From the NCBI GenBank assembly GCA_015257125.1, contig JABZKU010000032.1, positions 1-24,107 of the forward strand: a DNA stretch of 24,107 nt, in the 5' to 3' direction. A program made the translations under genes and the position numbers. The DNA is from Prevotellaceae bacterium. GTDB taxonomy: Bacteria > Bacteroidota > Bacteroidia > Bacteroidales > Bacteroidaceae. A model generated the notes under the pieces. The model was not told where the DNA came from, searched no databases, and saw nothing but the letters and a program-made list of their open reading frames with translations. Below are positions 14,387 through 22,378 of the stretch, in pieces. Every line of letters starts with the position of its first letter. Position 1 is the first letter of the stretch.

Positions 14387-17300
14387 TTAGGCTTTTTCAA
14401 TGTGCAGTTTCACGGCAGCGCCCTCTACTTCGAAGGTCACCTCCGAGGCCACATCGGCACGCACTTCGAGGCTTTCGCCCAGCACCTGCGCGCAGATGAA
14501 GTCTTTGTAGTCGGCCGTGGCGCGTTCCACCGCGGGATGCGACTCCAACACAATGCGAATGCGATCGGTAATCTCGAAACCGCTGTCTTTACGCAGGGCT
14601 TGAATGCGCTTCACGATCTCGCGTGCCACGCCTTCGTTGCGGAGTTCGTCGGTGATCGTGATGTCAAGTGCCACAGTCAGCGCACCTTCGTTGGCAACGC
14701 TCCAGCCGGGCATGTCTTCGCTGATGATTTCCACATCGTCGCGCTCAATTACGCAGTCTTGCCCCTCAACATTCACGGTGAGAGTGCCCTGCGTTTCGAG
14801 TTGGGCGATCTGGTCTTGGCTGATAGCCGTGACTACTTCGTTCACAGCCTTCATGAGTTTGCCAAATTTCTTACCCATCACGCGGAAATTGCACTTGACT
14901 TTTTTCTCAAGCATGTTGCCTTCGACAAAATCGATGGTCTTGACATTCACTTCGTCGAGGATGAGTTGGCGAACGGCCTCCAAACGCTCTTTCAAACGCG
15001 CATCGTGCACCGGAATAGCGATGCGTTGCAGCGGCTGGCGCACAATGATGCGCTCTTTCTTGCGGAGGGAGAGCACCAACGAGGTGGTTTGCTGTGCCAA
15101 CTCCATGCGGGCTTCGAGTTCGCTGTCGATGAGCGATTCGTCCACCGCGGGGAAGCGATCAAGATGCACGCTCTCGGCAGTGGCTTGTTGCGTGCCACCG
15201 GTCAAATCCTTGTACAGACGATCGGCATAGAAGGGAGCAATCGGCGCCATCAAGCGGCTGAGCGTGAGCAAGCAGGTGTAGAGCGTTTGATAGGCGGCCA
15301 GTTTGTCGGCCGTCATCTCACCTGCCCAGTAGCGCTTGCGGTTTAATCGCACATACCAGTTAGAAAGATTGTCGACCGTGAAGTTTTGAATCAAGCGGCC
15401 GGCCTTGGTCGGTTCGTAATCTTCGTAGCAAGCCTGCACTTCACGGATGAGGGAGTGGAGTTCGCTCAAGATCCAACGGTCGATCTCGGGACGTTCGCTC
15501 ACCGGCACCTGGGGTGCGTCGGGATCGAAGCCGTCGACGTTGGCATACATCGAGAAGAACGAATAGGTCTGAATGAGTTTGCCGAAGAATGTGCGGCTCG
15601 TTTCGAGCACACCTTCTGCGTCGAACTTCAGATTGTCCCACGGCGAAGAGTTGGTAATCATGTACCAGCGCACGGGATCGGAGCCGTATTCTTGGATTGC
15701 GCCGAAGGGATCGACGGCATTGCCCAAACGCTTCGACATTTTCTGACCGTTTTTGTCCAAAACGAGACCATTCGAAATCACCGCCTTGAAAGCTACGCTG
15801 TCAAACACCATCGTTGCGATGGCATGGAGCGTAAAGAACCAACCGCGCGTCTGGTCTACGCCCTCAGCAATGAAGTCGGCGGGATAAACTGTGCGGTTGT
15901 CGAGCAGTTCCTTGTTCTCAAACGGATAGTGAATTTGGGCATAAGGCATGGCACCCGAGTCGAACCAAACGTCGATAAGGTCGGTTTCGCGGTGCATCGG
16001 TGCGCCGGTGGGCGAAACCAGCACGATGTCGTCGACATACGGACGGTGCAGGTCGATGAGGTGGTAGTTTTCGCTACTGTAATCGCCGGGAACGAATCCT
16101 TTCTCCTTGAGCGGATTGGAAGACATCACACCGGCGGCGACAGCCTTCTCGATTTCGTCATAAAGTTCTTGGATCGATCCGATACAGATCTCTTCGCGCG
16201 TCTCATTGTTGCGCCAAATCGGGAGCGGTGTGCCCCAATAGCGCGAGCGGCTGAGGTTCCAGTCGTTGAGGTTTTCGAGCCATTTGCCGAAACGTCCCGT
16301 CCCCGTCGATTCGGGTTTCCAGCGAATCGTTTCGTTCAGCGCAATCATGCGCTCTTTGGCCGCGGTGGAGCGGATGAACCAGCTGTCGAGCGGGTAATAG
16401 AGCACCGGTTTGTCGGTACGCCAGCAGTGAGGATAGTTGTGCACGTGCTTTTCGATCTTGAAAGCGGTGCCCTCCTGCTTCATTTCCATGCAGATCACGA
16501 TGTTGAGATCCTCGGCCTTGGCAGCGGCCTCCTCGTCATATTTGCCTTCTACGGTGAAGCGCGGATCGTAAGCGTTCTTCACATAGTCGCCGGCGTGGCG
16601 TGCATAGCGTTCGGTGTCCACGCAGTGCTCCACAAAGGGCGCAGCGCAATCCTCGAGCGTGTAGTAACGTCCCGTCAAGTCGACCATCGGACGCGTTTCA
16701 CCGCCTTGGTTGAGGATAAAGAGCGAGGGGATGCCGGCGGCCTTGGCCACTTTGGCGTCGTCGGCACCGAAAGTGGGCGCAATGTGCACGATACCCGTAC
16801 CGTCGTCGGTGGTTACGTAGTCACCGGGGATGACGCGGAACGCACAGTCGCCCATTTCCACGAAGCGGTCGCGACCAATGTTGAAAACGCGGTCGGCATT
16901 CGCCGCGGCATAGTCTTGTACGAAGTCGGCGGCCGTGTCATTGAGCGGTTCGCAGGGCTTTACCCAAGGCATGAGCTGAACATAGCGCATGCCCACGAGG
17001 TCGCTGCCCTTGAACGTGCCCACCACGCGATAGGGCAACACTTTGTCGCCGGGCGTGAAGGCCATTTCGGCTTCGGCTCCCTCGGCCTTGAAGTAGGCAG
17101 AGAGACGGCTTTCGGCCAAGACGGCGGTGAGTTTTTCACCGTTATAGGGGTTGAACGTCTGCACGGCCACGTAGTCGATGTGCGGGCCGACGCAGAGTGC
17201 GGTATTCGAGGGGAGAGTCCACGGCGTAGTGGTCCAAGCGAGGAAGACAGCGCGTCCCCATTCGCCGAGCGATGCGGGCGCATCGAGCATTTCGAACTGA

Positions 17301-17935
17301 GCCGTGACGGTCGTGTCCTTCACATCGCGGTAAGCGCCGGGCTGGTTGAGCTCGTGGCTCGAGAGCCCTGTGCCGGCAGCGGGGCTGTAAGGCTGAATGG
17401 TGTAGCCCTTGTAGAGATAACCCTTGTCATACAACTGACGGAGCAGCCACCAAAGTGTTTCGATGTAGGAGTTTTCGTACGTCACATAGGGGTGTTCCAT
17501 GTCCACCCAATAACCCATCAGGTGCGAAAGATCCGACCATTCGCGCGTGAACTTCATGACGTTGCGGCGGCATTGGGCGTTGTACTCGTCGATAGAGATC
17601 TTCTTACCGATGTCTTCCTTGGTGATGCCGAGTTCTTTCTCCACGCCGAGTTCGACGGGGAGACCGTGGGTGTCCCAACCGGCTTTGCGTTTCACTTGAA
17701 AGCCCTGCATCGTTTTGTAACGACAGAACACATCTTTGATGGTGCGCGCCATCACGTGGTGAATGCCGGGGTGGCCGTTGGCCGAGGGGGGACCTTCGAA
17801 AAACACATAGGCGGGGCAGCCCTCGCGCTCGGCGATGCTTTTGTGGAAGAGATCAGTTGCGTCCCACTCTTTGAGGACTTCTTCGTTGACGGCGTAGAGG
17901 TTCATCCCCGTGCGCTCGGTGAACTTTTTTATCAT
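14387..17935 (-). CDS. ileS: isoleucyl-tRNA synthetase with GxHH signature
   Basis: Charges tRNA-Ile in the cytoplasm and edits misactivated valine. The 1182-residue product is of the long type. PSANGHPGIHHVMAR (from about 50) holds the class-I HIGH site in permuted form, G57-I-H-H60, followed by WDTHGLPVE (87-95), the CP1 editing domain, and the second signature KMSKR (732-736, KMSKRLGNAVDP). A long C-terminal tRNA-binding part follows. The open frame begins at 18283, but the stretch before MIKKFTERTGMNLYAVNEEVL is Arg-rich and unlike the family, so the start is 17935. Upstream are a leader of about 215 nt and a -7 box at 18155. The genes downstream (dksA-like, lspA, DUF4296, 97-aa ORF) share its strand. 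The 858-codon plus-strand frame opposite it is a shadow. Confidence 0.97.
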   Translation of the reverse strand: MIKKFTERTGMNLYAVNEEVLKEWDATDLFHKSIAEREGCPAYVFFEGPPSANGHPGIHHVMARTIKDVFCRYKTMQGFQVKRKAGWDTHGLPVELGVEKELGITKEDIGKKISIDEYNAQCRRNVMKFTREWSDLSHLMGYWVDMEHPYVTYENSYIETLWWLLRQLYDKGYLYKGYTIQPYSPAAGTGLSSHELNQPGAYRDVKDTTVTAQFEMLDAPASLGEWGRAVFLAWTTTPWTLPSNTALCVGPHIDYVAVQTFNPYNGEKLTAVLAESRLSAYFKAEGAEAEMAFTPGDKVLPYRVVGTFKGSDLVGMRYVQLMPWVKPCEPLNDTAADFVQDYAAANADRVFNIGRDRFVEMGDCAFRVIPGDYVTTDDGTGIVHIAPTFGADDAKVAKAAGIPSLFILNQGGETRPMVDLTGRYYTLEDCAAPFVEHCVDTERYARHAGDYVKNAYDPRFTVEGKYDEEAAAKAEDLNIVICMEMKQEGTAFKIEKHVHNYPHCWRTDKPVLYYPLDSWFIRSTAAKERMIALNETIRWKPESTGTGRFGKWLENLNDWNLSRSRYWGTPLPIWRNNETREEICIGSIQELYDEIEKAVAAGVMSSNPLKEKGFVPGDYSSENYHLIDLHRPYVDDIVLVSPTGAPMHRETDLIDVWFDSGAMPYAQIHYPFENKELLDNRTVYPADFIAEGVDQTRGWFFTLHAIATMVFDSVAFKAVISNGLVLDKNGQKMSKRLGNAVDPFGAIQEYGSDPVRWYMITNSSPWDNLKFDAEGVLETSRTFFGKLIQTYSFFSMYANVDGFDPDAPQVPVSERPEIDRWILSELHSLIREVQACYEDYEPTKAGRLIQNFTVDNLSNWYVRLNRKRYWAGEMTADKLAAYQTLYTCLLTLSRLMAPIAPFYADRLYKDLTGGTQQATAESVHLDRFPAVDESLIDSELEARMELAQQTTSLVLSLRKKERIIVRQPLQRIAIPVHDARLKERLEAVRQLILDEVNVKTIDFVEGNMLEKKVKCNFRVMGKKFGKLMKAVNEVVTAISQDQIAQLETQGTLTVNVEGQDCVIERDDVEIISEDMPGWSVANEGALTVALDITITDELRNEGVAREIVKRIQALRKDSGFEITDRIRIVLESHPAVERATADYKDFICAQVLGESLEVRADVASEVTFEVEGAAVKLHIEKA

Positions 17936-18334
17936 AGATCGGTGTCGCGTTACGTTTCGTGATAAGGGAGTGGAAACTTGTCTTTCGTGCAGTTCCGCTG
18001 ACGGCTGGAGCGTTTCTCCTCCGGGAACGACGGGCGCCAATCGGGGCAAACGAAGGCTGCGAGGCTCCGATGGAAATCGGAAGCGGCGAAGACCGTGGAG
18101 CAGCACGCCGACAGGCGACGAAAAGGCAAGCTGACGTTTTGCGATACGTCGGTGCAAATATACTACTTTTTTCTCAAACGATTTGCCACTTCGCAAGCAT
18201 TTGTACACCGACGGCCGCTCTGCTCTCTTCCCCCTCGCGCATCGCACACGACGCTGCCGAAAATACACCGCCAAAGCGTGCAATATCAGCGCAAAGAAGC
18301 GCCTTGCTGCCCACTCTCCGAGAAGGTGCTTTCA
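17936..18334. other. ileS leader and upstream non-coding region
   Basis: About 400 bp with no convincing gene. The part from about 18148 down to the start would be transcribed as a long GC-rich leader. It contains small hairpins, for example TCCGAT/ATCGGA around 18065-18081, but I see no T-box or known riboswitch pattern. Upstream of the promoter lies repeat array B. Confidence 0.5.
18155..18162 (-). promoter_or_regulatory. -7 element of the ileS promoter
   Basis: The minus strand reads TATATTTG, a perfect TAnnTTTG, in a local AT-rich patch about 220 bp before the ileS start. No TTG lies at exactly 19-20 bp upstream, although a TTTG occurs closer in (12 bp). Confidence 0.5.
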
Positions 18335-18418
18335 AAAGTCCACAACATAGAAGAAAAACACGTGGAGTTTGACCGAAAACAAGGCTTGTTTCCGATCAAA
18401 GTCCACGTGTTTTCCACG
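18335..18418. repeat. 21-bp x 4 intergenic tandem repeat (array B)
   Basis: Four 21-bp units start at 18335, 18356, 18377 and 18398. In plus-strand register they read KVHNIEE, KHVEFDR, KQGLFPI, KVHVFST, the same K-first, F-fifth heptad as array A (the first unit has I for F). Units 1 and 4 share AAAGTCCAC. The array begins 24 nt past the FimB-like stop. It contains the terminator hairpin of that gene, so its units are arranged partly as an inverted pair. Confidence 0.75.
18355..18413 (-). terminator. long hairpin terminator of the FimB-like gene
   Basis: AAAACACGTGGAGTTTGA (18355-18372) pairs with TCAAAGTCCACGTGTTTT (18396-18413) over 18 bp with one mismatch. The 23-nt interior can pair further (CGAAAACAAG with CTTGTTTCCG). 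On the minus strand it is followed by TTTTTCTTCTATG. It begins 29 nt past the stop and is built from the 21-bp repeat units. Confidence 0.85.
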
Positions 18419-18442
18419 CGCCTACTTTAGCGCACGACACGA

Positions 18443-19801
18443 TCAGGGTACAAAGCGCACATGCACGGTCTTGACGAGCCGCAACAAGTAGGTACTCACC
18501 GACTTACCGGCCTTGCGCACACGCCCATTCTCCACAAAGGAGAAAACCGAGCGTGCTTCGTCGCAAAGATAGGCGGCGGAACGCCCTTCAACCTTGTCGT
18601 AGATTTCAGATTCGTGGAGTTCGCGCAACGTCGCGTTGATGGTCTTCAGTTTTTCGCCCCGCCAATAGGCCGAAAGTGCGACAGCCTCCTCGCGAGTGGG
18701 GATGCGCCAGTCGGTGAGTTCGCCCTCTTTGTAGGACACGGCGTACTCCGCCGCCTCCTGCGACGCCGTTTCAGCATAGGCCGAAGGTACGGGATCCCAC
18801 TGCGCACGACTGATCAGTACAAAGTCGGCTTCGTTGCCCACGACGTTCTGCACGAGCGCGACGACATGGCCGTTCCACTCGCGCCCCTCCCAAGTGGTCG
18901 ACGACGTTCCGCCGCCGGTTTGTCCACCGCCGCCGGGCGGTTGTGGGGTGATGTTGGGCGATTCGCCACCTTTGCCGAAACGAAAACTCTGCACTACGGG
19001 GGCATTCCATGCGGCCACCGAGACATCACCCACCGTTCCGCCGGCGGCATCGTCAACAAAGGCTCCTTCGAAACGATAGGGCGTGCCGGGCGTGAGCGCC
19101 TGCGGGTAGGTGTAGCCATAGACGGCTTGTTCGCCGTTGCGCACCCAACGAATGCTCAAGCGGGTGGGCGCACTGCCCGCCGGCAAGAGGTAGCGTGTAC
19201 CGGAGTTCCACGTTCCGGCCGCATCACGGACAAGGGGCACGGTGACGGCGCCCACTCCGCTGCGCTCGCCGGCTAAATTCAACGTGGTGCAGGCGGGCGA
19301 AAGTTCGACTTCTACCTGTGTGACGTCGGTCGGCAGTTGTGTGAGGTACAACTCGGCAGCGGTCACGACGGGGGCGAGGAGTAGGTGCACCTGCGTGCGC
19401 TTATTGGTCACCGTCACGGAGGTTTCGGCGCGCAAGAGGGCTTGCGTGAACAGTGGACTCGCACCGGTCGGCAGTGCGGTGGCCGAAAGTGCGGGACGAT
19501 CGCCGAGAACGGAAGAAGAGGGCAGACCGGCGAAAGCCACTACGCGATAAGTGCCGTCGACGAGCTGGAGAGCGAGTGCATCTTCGGCCTTTTTGAGCGT
19601 TTGCCGCGCAGCACATTGCCCGGCCGCGTCGAAAGCCAGCACTTCCACGGGATAGGTGGGCACGACATTGTCGGCCGCACGCGTGTGGACGATCACTTTG
19701 TGCTTCGTTCCGCTCTGTGACGGTGCGTCGGGCAGTTCGATGGTGCCACAACCCACGCACAACAGCAGTAGGCTGAGGAGAGAAAGCAGGAATTGTTTCA
19801 T
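18443..19801 (-). CDS. FimB/Mfa2-like fimbrial lipoprotein
   Basis: Probably an outer-membrane-anchored lipoprotein related to fimbrial anchor subunits; this rests on architecture, not a decisive motif. The 452-residue product starts MKQFLLSLLSLLLLCVGC, with Cys18 as the likely lipidation site (the -3 residue is Cys rather than the usual Leu). A beta-rich N-terminal part (KHKVIVHTRAADNV, TYRVVAFAGLPSS, VTVTNKRTQVHLLLAP) resembles FimB/Mfa2 domains. A Gly/Pro-rich linker (GESPNITPQPPGGGGQTGGG, about 280-307) joins a C-terminal module with WEGREWNG, TDWRIPTREEA and RKAGKSVSTYLLRLVKTV, similar to the C-terminal domain of other Bacteroidales surface proteins. The start at 19801 is chosen for the signal peptide; the frame extends to 19930. 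No other fimbrial gene is adjacent. Confidence 0.7.
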   Translation of the reverse strand: MKQFLLSLLSLLLLCVGCGTIELPDAPSQSGTKHKVIVHTRAADNVVPTYPVEVLAFDAAGQCAARQTLKKAEDALALQLVDGTYRVVAFAGLPSSSVLGDRPALSATALPTGASPLFTQALLRAETSVTVTNKRTQVHLLLAPVVTAAELYLTQLPTDVTQVEVELSPACTTLNLAGERSGVGAVTVPLVRDAAGTWNSGTRYLLPAGSAPTRLSIRWVRNGEQAVYGYTYPQALTPGTPYRFEGAFVDDAAGGTVGDVSVAAWNAPVVQSFRFGKGGESPNITPQPPGGGGQTGGGTSSTTWEGREWNGHVVALVQNVVGNEADFVLISRAQWDPVPSAYAETASQEAAEYAVSYKEGELTDWRIPTREEAVALSAYWRGEKLKTINATLRELHESEIYDKVEGRSAAYLCDEARSVFSFVENGRVRKAGKSVSTYLLRLVKTVHVRFVP

Positions 19802-19969
19802 GAGCGTAAATTTTAGGTGCATTTTCGTCCCGACCGGTCGCCGCGAATCGGGGAGAGGAGTGTACTGGGACACGTCGGCAGCCTGCACTGCGACGCCTTC
19901 CACCAAGAAAGAAGACGGCGACGGTGGCAAAACAATCTAAGTAGACTATTTTACACAAAGTCTTCGCCC

Positions 19970-20001
19970 CAAAGTTATTATTTTCAATTCATCACAACAA
20001 A
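19970..20001 (-). promoter_or_regulatory. promoter of the FimB-like gene
   Basis: The minus strand has TAACTTTG (19970-19977), a perfect -7 box, and TTTG (19998-20001) exactly 20 bp upstream, the full Bacteroidota pattern. Transcription would start near 19963, leaving a leader of about 160 nt. Confidence 0.75.
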
Positions 20002-20102
20002 TTCAAACACAAAAAAAGTAGTAGAGTTTCCACTTTTTTCCACTTATGGTCTTGCAGGTAAATTTGATTGCGGACGGAGCGAAATGTTTCGGGCGATATT
20101 TG

Positions 20103-20110
20103 TAACTTTG
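20103..20110 (+). promoter_or_regulatory. candidate -7 element for the GH25 gene
   Basis: The plus strand reads TAACTTTG, a perfect TAnnTTTG, about 65 bp before the start codon. Another match, TAAATTTG, lies at 20059-20066. Neither has a clear TTG at 20 bp upstream, so which one is used cannot be decided. Confidence 0.5.
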
Positions 20111-20174
20111 TGCGCCGTTTCGACACACTTTGCCCAGCGTGCAAAAAGATGTCCACGCGATAGTCACTCCGGAA

Positions 20175-21809
20175 ATGAAAAAAACACTCCTTCGCAGCCT
20201 CATTGCTCTTCTCGCTCTGTTTCAAGTCTTCGTCGTCGCCCTCTATTTGCGTCGCGACAACACGCCTTTGCGATGCTTGGTGTCGGTCGATGAACAGGCC
20301 TATTACGTCTTGCCGATAAAAGGGGGCGACACGCTCTTTTTCGCCCTCGCCTCCGACTCCGACCTTGTCAGTGGTGTGCGCGACAGCGTGGTTTTGCTCC
20401 GCTCGCTCCACACCCAACGCCAAGCGGCACAACACACCGTGACGCATTCGGGCTACCGGGTGAGCAGAAACGGCGAAGTGCAAGTTTTTTTCTCGCCGCG
20501 TCCTGACACTTTGCAGGGAAAGGCACTGCAGAAACTCATCGTTCAAAGTCTCGAAGCAGAACGCCAACGCGAGAAACTGCTGCACCGCCGCGTCGACGAA
20601 CTCCACTATTATGCGCGCACGCACAGCGTGACGGACGAGGGCTACAACGAGGTGATGGCTTATGCCGACGAGGAGCAACACCGGTGGGAGAATTGCAAAA
20701 ATGTGATCGAACGACTTGAACGTGCCACGACTGCGAATCGCGTGTTGGCACAACGCAAGACGCGCTACACGGCCGGTGGAAAACACTACGTGGTGACAGA
20801 ACGCCAAAAGGGGTTGCTTCGCCTCGCACCGGCCACGGAGGGAGAACTGGCGGTCGGCACCGGCGCATTGCAACGCGGCGTACTGTATCCGCAAGTGGAC
20901 ACTTTGCACCGAAAATTTGTAGACGAGAAACGCACATTCTTCTCGCTCACCCGCCACTCTACGGGTTGGGTAGGCACGGCGCTCTGGGCGAATGGTGATT
21001 TCTATCGCGGCACGTTCGATTCCATCTATCGCCGTGACGGACATGGCTTTGCCGTGAACGGACGCATGGTACAATCCGGTACTTGGCGCGCCGACCATTA
21101 TCGCGGAGAGCGCATGATTTATACCGCCGACCGCGTTTATGGCATCGACATCTCGCGCCACCAACACGAAATTGGCAAGAAAATCTACCCCATCCACTGG
21201 CCTTCGCTCCGCATTGTGGGTATCGGCAGCGTGGCGCACCAACATGCAGCCGGAAAGGTGGACTACCCCGTGAGTTTCGTCTTCATCAAAGCGACACAGG
21301 GGACTTCGATTTTCAGCAAATACTACCCTTACGACTTGAACGGCGCACGTGCTCAAGGCATCCCCGTAGCGCCCTATCATTTCTATTCGCCCAGATCGAG
21401 CGGCATCGACCAAGCGAAATATTTCTTGAAGTATGCGCGCATTCCTTTGACCTCTATGCCGCCGGTGCTCGACGTGGAACCGACGGATCAACAAATCGCG
21501 CAAATGGGCGGACGCGAGGTGCTGTTTCGCGAAACGCTGAATTGGATGCGCTATGTGGAACGCGCCACCGGCCGACGCCCGATTTTGTACGTCGGACAGT
21601 CGTTTGTCAACGATCACTTGCCGCACGCACCGGAAGCCCTCCGCAGTTACGATGTGTGGATTGCCCGTTATGGCGAATTCCGCCCTTACGTGAAACTGGC
21701 CTTTTGGCAGTTGACGCCGGAAGGCCGCGTGCGCGGCATTCACGGCGACGTGGACATCAACGTCTTCAATGGCAATCAGGAAGAATTTACACGTTGGCGT
21801 AAACAATGA
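20175..21809 (+). CDS. membrane-anchored MORN-repeat GH25 lysozyme-like protein
   Basis: GH25 enzymes cleave the MurNAc-GlcNAc bond of peptidoglycan. The 544-residue product begins with a signal anchor (MKKTLLRSLIALLALFQVFVVALYL), which fixes the start at 20175 rather than 20130. A beta-rich part and a charged helical, coiled-coil-like stretch (EAERQREKLLHRRVDELHYY) follow. MORN-type repeats lie at about 262-316 (GTALWANGDFYRGTF, DGHGFAVNGRMVQSGTW). The GH25 barrel then shows YGIDISRHQ (D325), PPVLDVEPT (D433, E435), WIARYG and HGDVDINVFNG (D525, D527), so the catalytic set looks complete. It is probably periplasmic, tethered by its N-terminus. It is the only firm plus-strand gene, divergent from the FimB-like gene and followed by a strong terminator. 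Confidence 0.93.
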   Translation: MKKTLLRSLIALLALFQVFVVALYLRRDNTPLRCLVSVDEQAYYVLPIKGGDTLFFALASDSDLVSGVRDSVVLLRSLHTQRQAAQHTVTHSGYRVSRNGEVQVFFSPRPDTLQGKALQKLIVQSLEAERQREKLLHRRVDELHYYARTHSVTDEGYNEVMAYADEEQHRWENCKNVIERLERATTANRVLAQRKTRYTAGGKHYVVTERQKGLLRLAPATEGELAVGTGALQRGVLYPQVDTLHRKFVDEKRTFFSLTRHSTGWVGTALWANGDFYRGTFDSIYRRDGHGFAVNGRMVQSGTWRADHYRGERMIYTADRVYGIDISRHQHEIGKKIYPIHWPSLRIVGIGSVAHQHAAGKVDYPVSFVFIKATQGTSIFSKYYPYDLNGARAQGIPVAPYHFYSPRSSGIDQAKYFLKYARIPLTSMPPVLDVEPTDQQIAQMGGREVLFRETLNWMRYVERATGRRPILYVGQSFVNDHLPHAPEALRSYDVWIARYGEFRPYVKLAFWQLTPEGRVRGIHGDVDINVFNGNQEEFTRWRKQ

Positions 21810-21890
21810 CAAACGCTTTTCACCTTTCCGCTCCACTCTGGGTGAACAATGCGCGTTTTACGCGCAACACCCCACCCCGCACCACAAAAA

Positions 21891-21928
21891 GCAGCCCCGA
21901 TGAAACGAAAAGGTTTCATCGGGGCTGC
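21891..21928 (+). terminator. terminator of the GH25 gene
   Basis: GCAGCCCCGATGAAAC (21891-21906) and GTTTCATCGGGGCTGC (21913-21928) are a perfect 16-bp inverted repeat with a 6-nt loop. CTTTGTT follows on the plus strand and CTTTTTGTGG on the minus strand, so it may act in both directions. Confidence 0.9.
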
Positions 21929-22210
21929 CTTTGTTCAGCACCTTGATCGGCGCGCTCACTATAGTTCAGGAAGACGTTGCGCCCATTCGACAAAATTCGA
22001 CTGTCTGCCGACGAAACTTCCCCTGTCGACTGCCGCTCTCCGCAAAGGACTTGTATATCATGAAGAGGGACATGAATATTATGGAGTCGGTCAACAATCC
22101 CTTCGCTCCATGCTTTCGCGCGGCGCACACGCTGGCCACCCCACCCCCACTTCGCGGCCACCGTTCACCACGCTCTGCACGAAGTAGACCGGACATGCAC
22201 AAAAAAAGAA
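21929..22210. other. non-coding gap between GH25 terminator and tRNA-Tyr terminator
   Basis: I see no gene in these 280 bp. The minus-strand frames crossing it (21916-22161 and 21966-22433) lack family features, and the larger one reads through the tRNA, so both are chance. Confidence 0.5.
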
Positions 22211-22241
22211 CCGACGCAACGACCGGTTGTCGTTGCGTCGG
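22211..22241 (-). terminator. terminator of tRNA-Tyr
   Basis: CCGACGCAACGAC (22211-22223) and GTCGTTGCGTCGG (22229-22241) form a perfect 13-bp stem with a 5-nt loop. On the minus strand it is followed by TTCTTTTTTTG. It starts 5 nt past the tRNA 3' end. Confidence 0.95.
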
Positions 22242-22246
22242 TAAGG

Positions 22247-22329
22247 TGGGCAAAGATGGATTCGAACCACCGAAGGCGTAAGCCAGCAGATTTACAGTCT
22301 GCCCCATTTGGCCACTCTGGTATTTGCCC
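22247..22329 (-). tRNA. tRNA-Tyr (GTA)
   Basis: The minus strand reads GGGCAAA...TTTGCCC with a 7-bp acceptor stem, discriminator A at 22247 and a 3' CC followed by T, so CCA is not fully encoded. The anticodon loop CTGTAAA places GTA at 22293-22295, flanked by a CAGA/TCTG stem. The T-arm has GGTTCGAATCC. The long variable arm (CTTACGCCTTCGG region) makes it class II, as expected for bacterial tRNA-Tyr. It has its own promoter and terminator and no tRNA neighbours. Confidence 0.96.
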
Positions 22330-22347
22330 TTTTTTCGTTTGCGATGG

Positions 22348-22378
22348 CAAAGGTAGGCATAAAAGCCGAAAACACCAA
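22348..22378 (-). promoter_or_regulatory. tRNA-Tyr promoter
   Basis: The minus strand carries TACCTTTG (22348-22355), 18 bp before the tRNA 5' end, and TTG (22376-22378) exactly 20 bp further upstream. This is the clearest Bacteroidota promoter in the window because the RNA start is known within a few bases. It overlaps the start of degenerate repeat array C. Confidence 0.8.

Larger units (their letters stand above)
19802..20174. other. divergent promoter region
   Basis: This 373-bp AT-rich gap separates the divergent FimB-like (minus) and GH25 (plus) genes and holds promoters for both. An isolated stretch at 20015-20035 reads KVVEFPL in plus register, one unit resembling the 21-bp repeats. 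No gene is seen. Confidence 0.6.

Noticed and set aside
15386..17962. 858-codon plus-strand frame opposite ileS
   Set aside because: Antisense shadow of a clearly functional synthetase gene.
17936..18148. T-box or other known riboswitch in the ileS leader
   Set aside because: No T-box sequence or specifier-stem pattern can be recognised; only small generic hairpins.
19992..21836. 614-codon minus-strand frame opposite the GH25 gene
   Set aside because: The plus-strand frame has a signal anchor, MORN and GH25 motifs; this frame has none and runs through promoter DNA.
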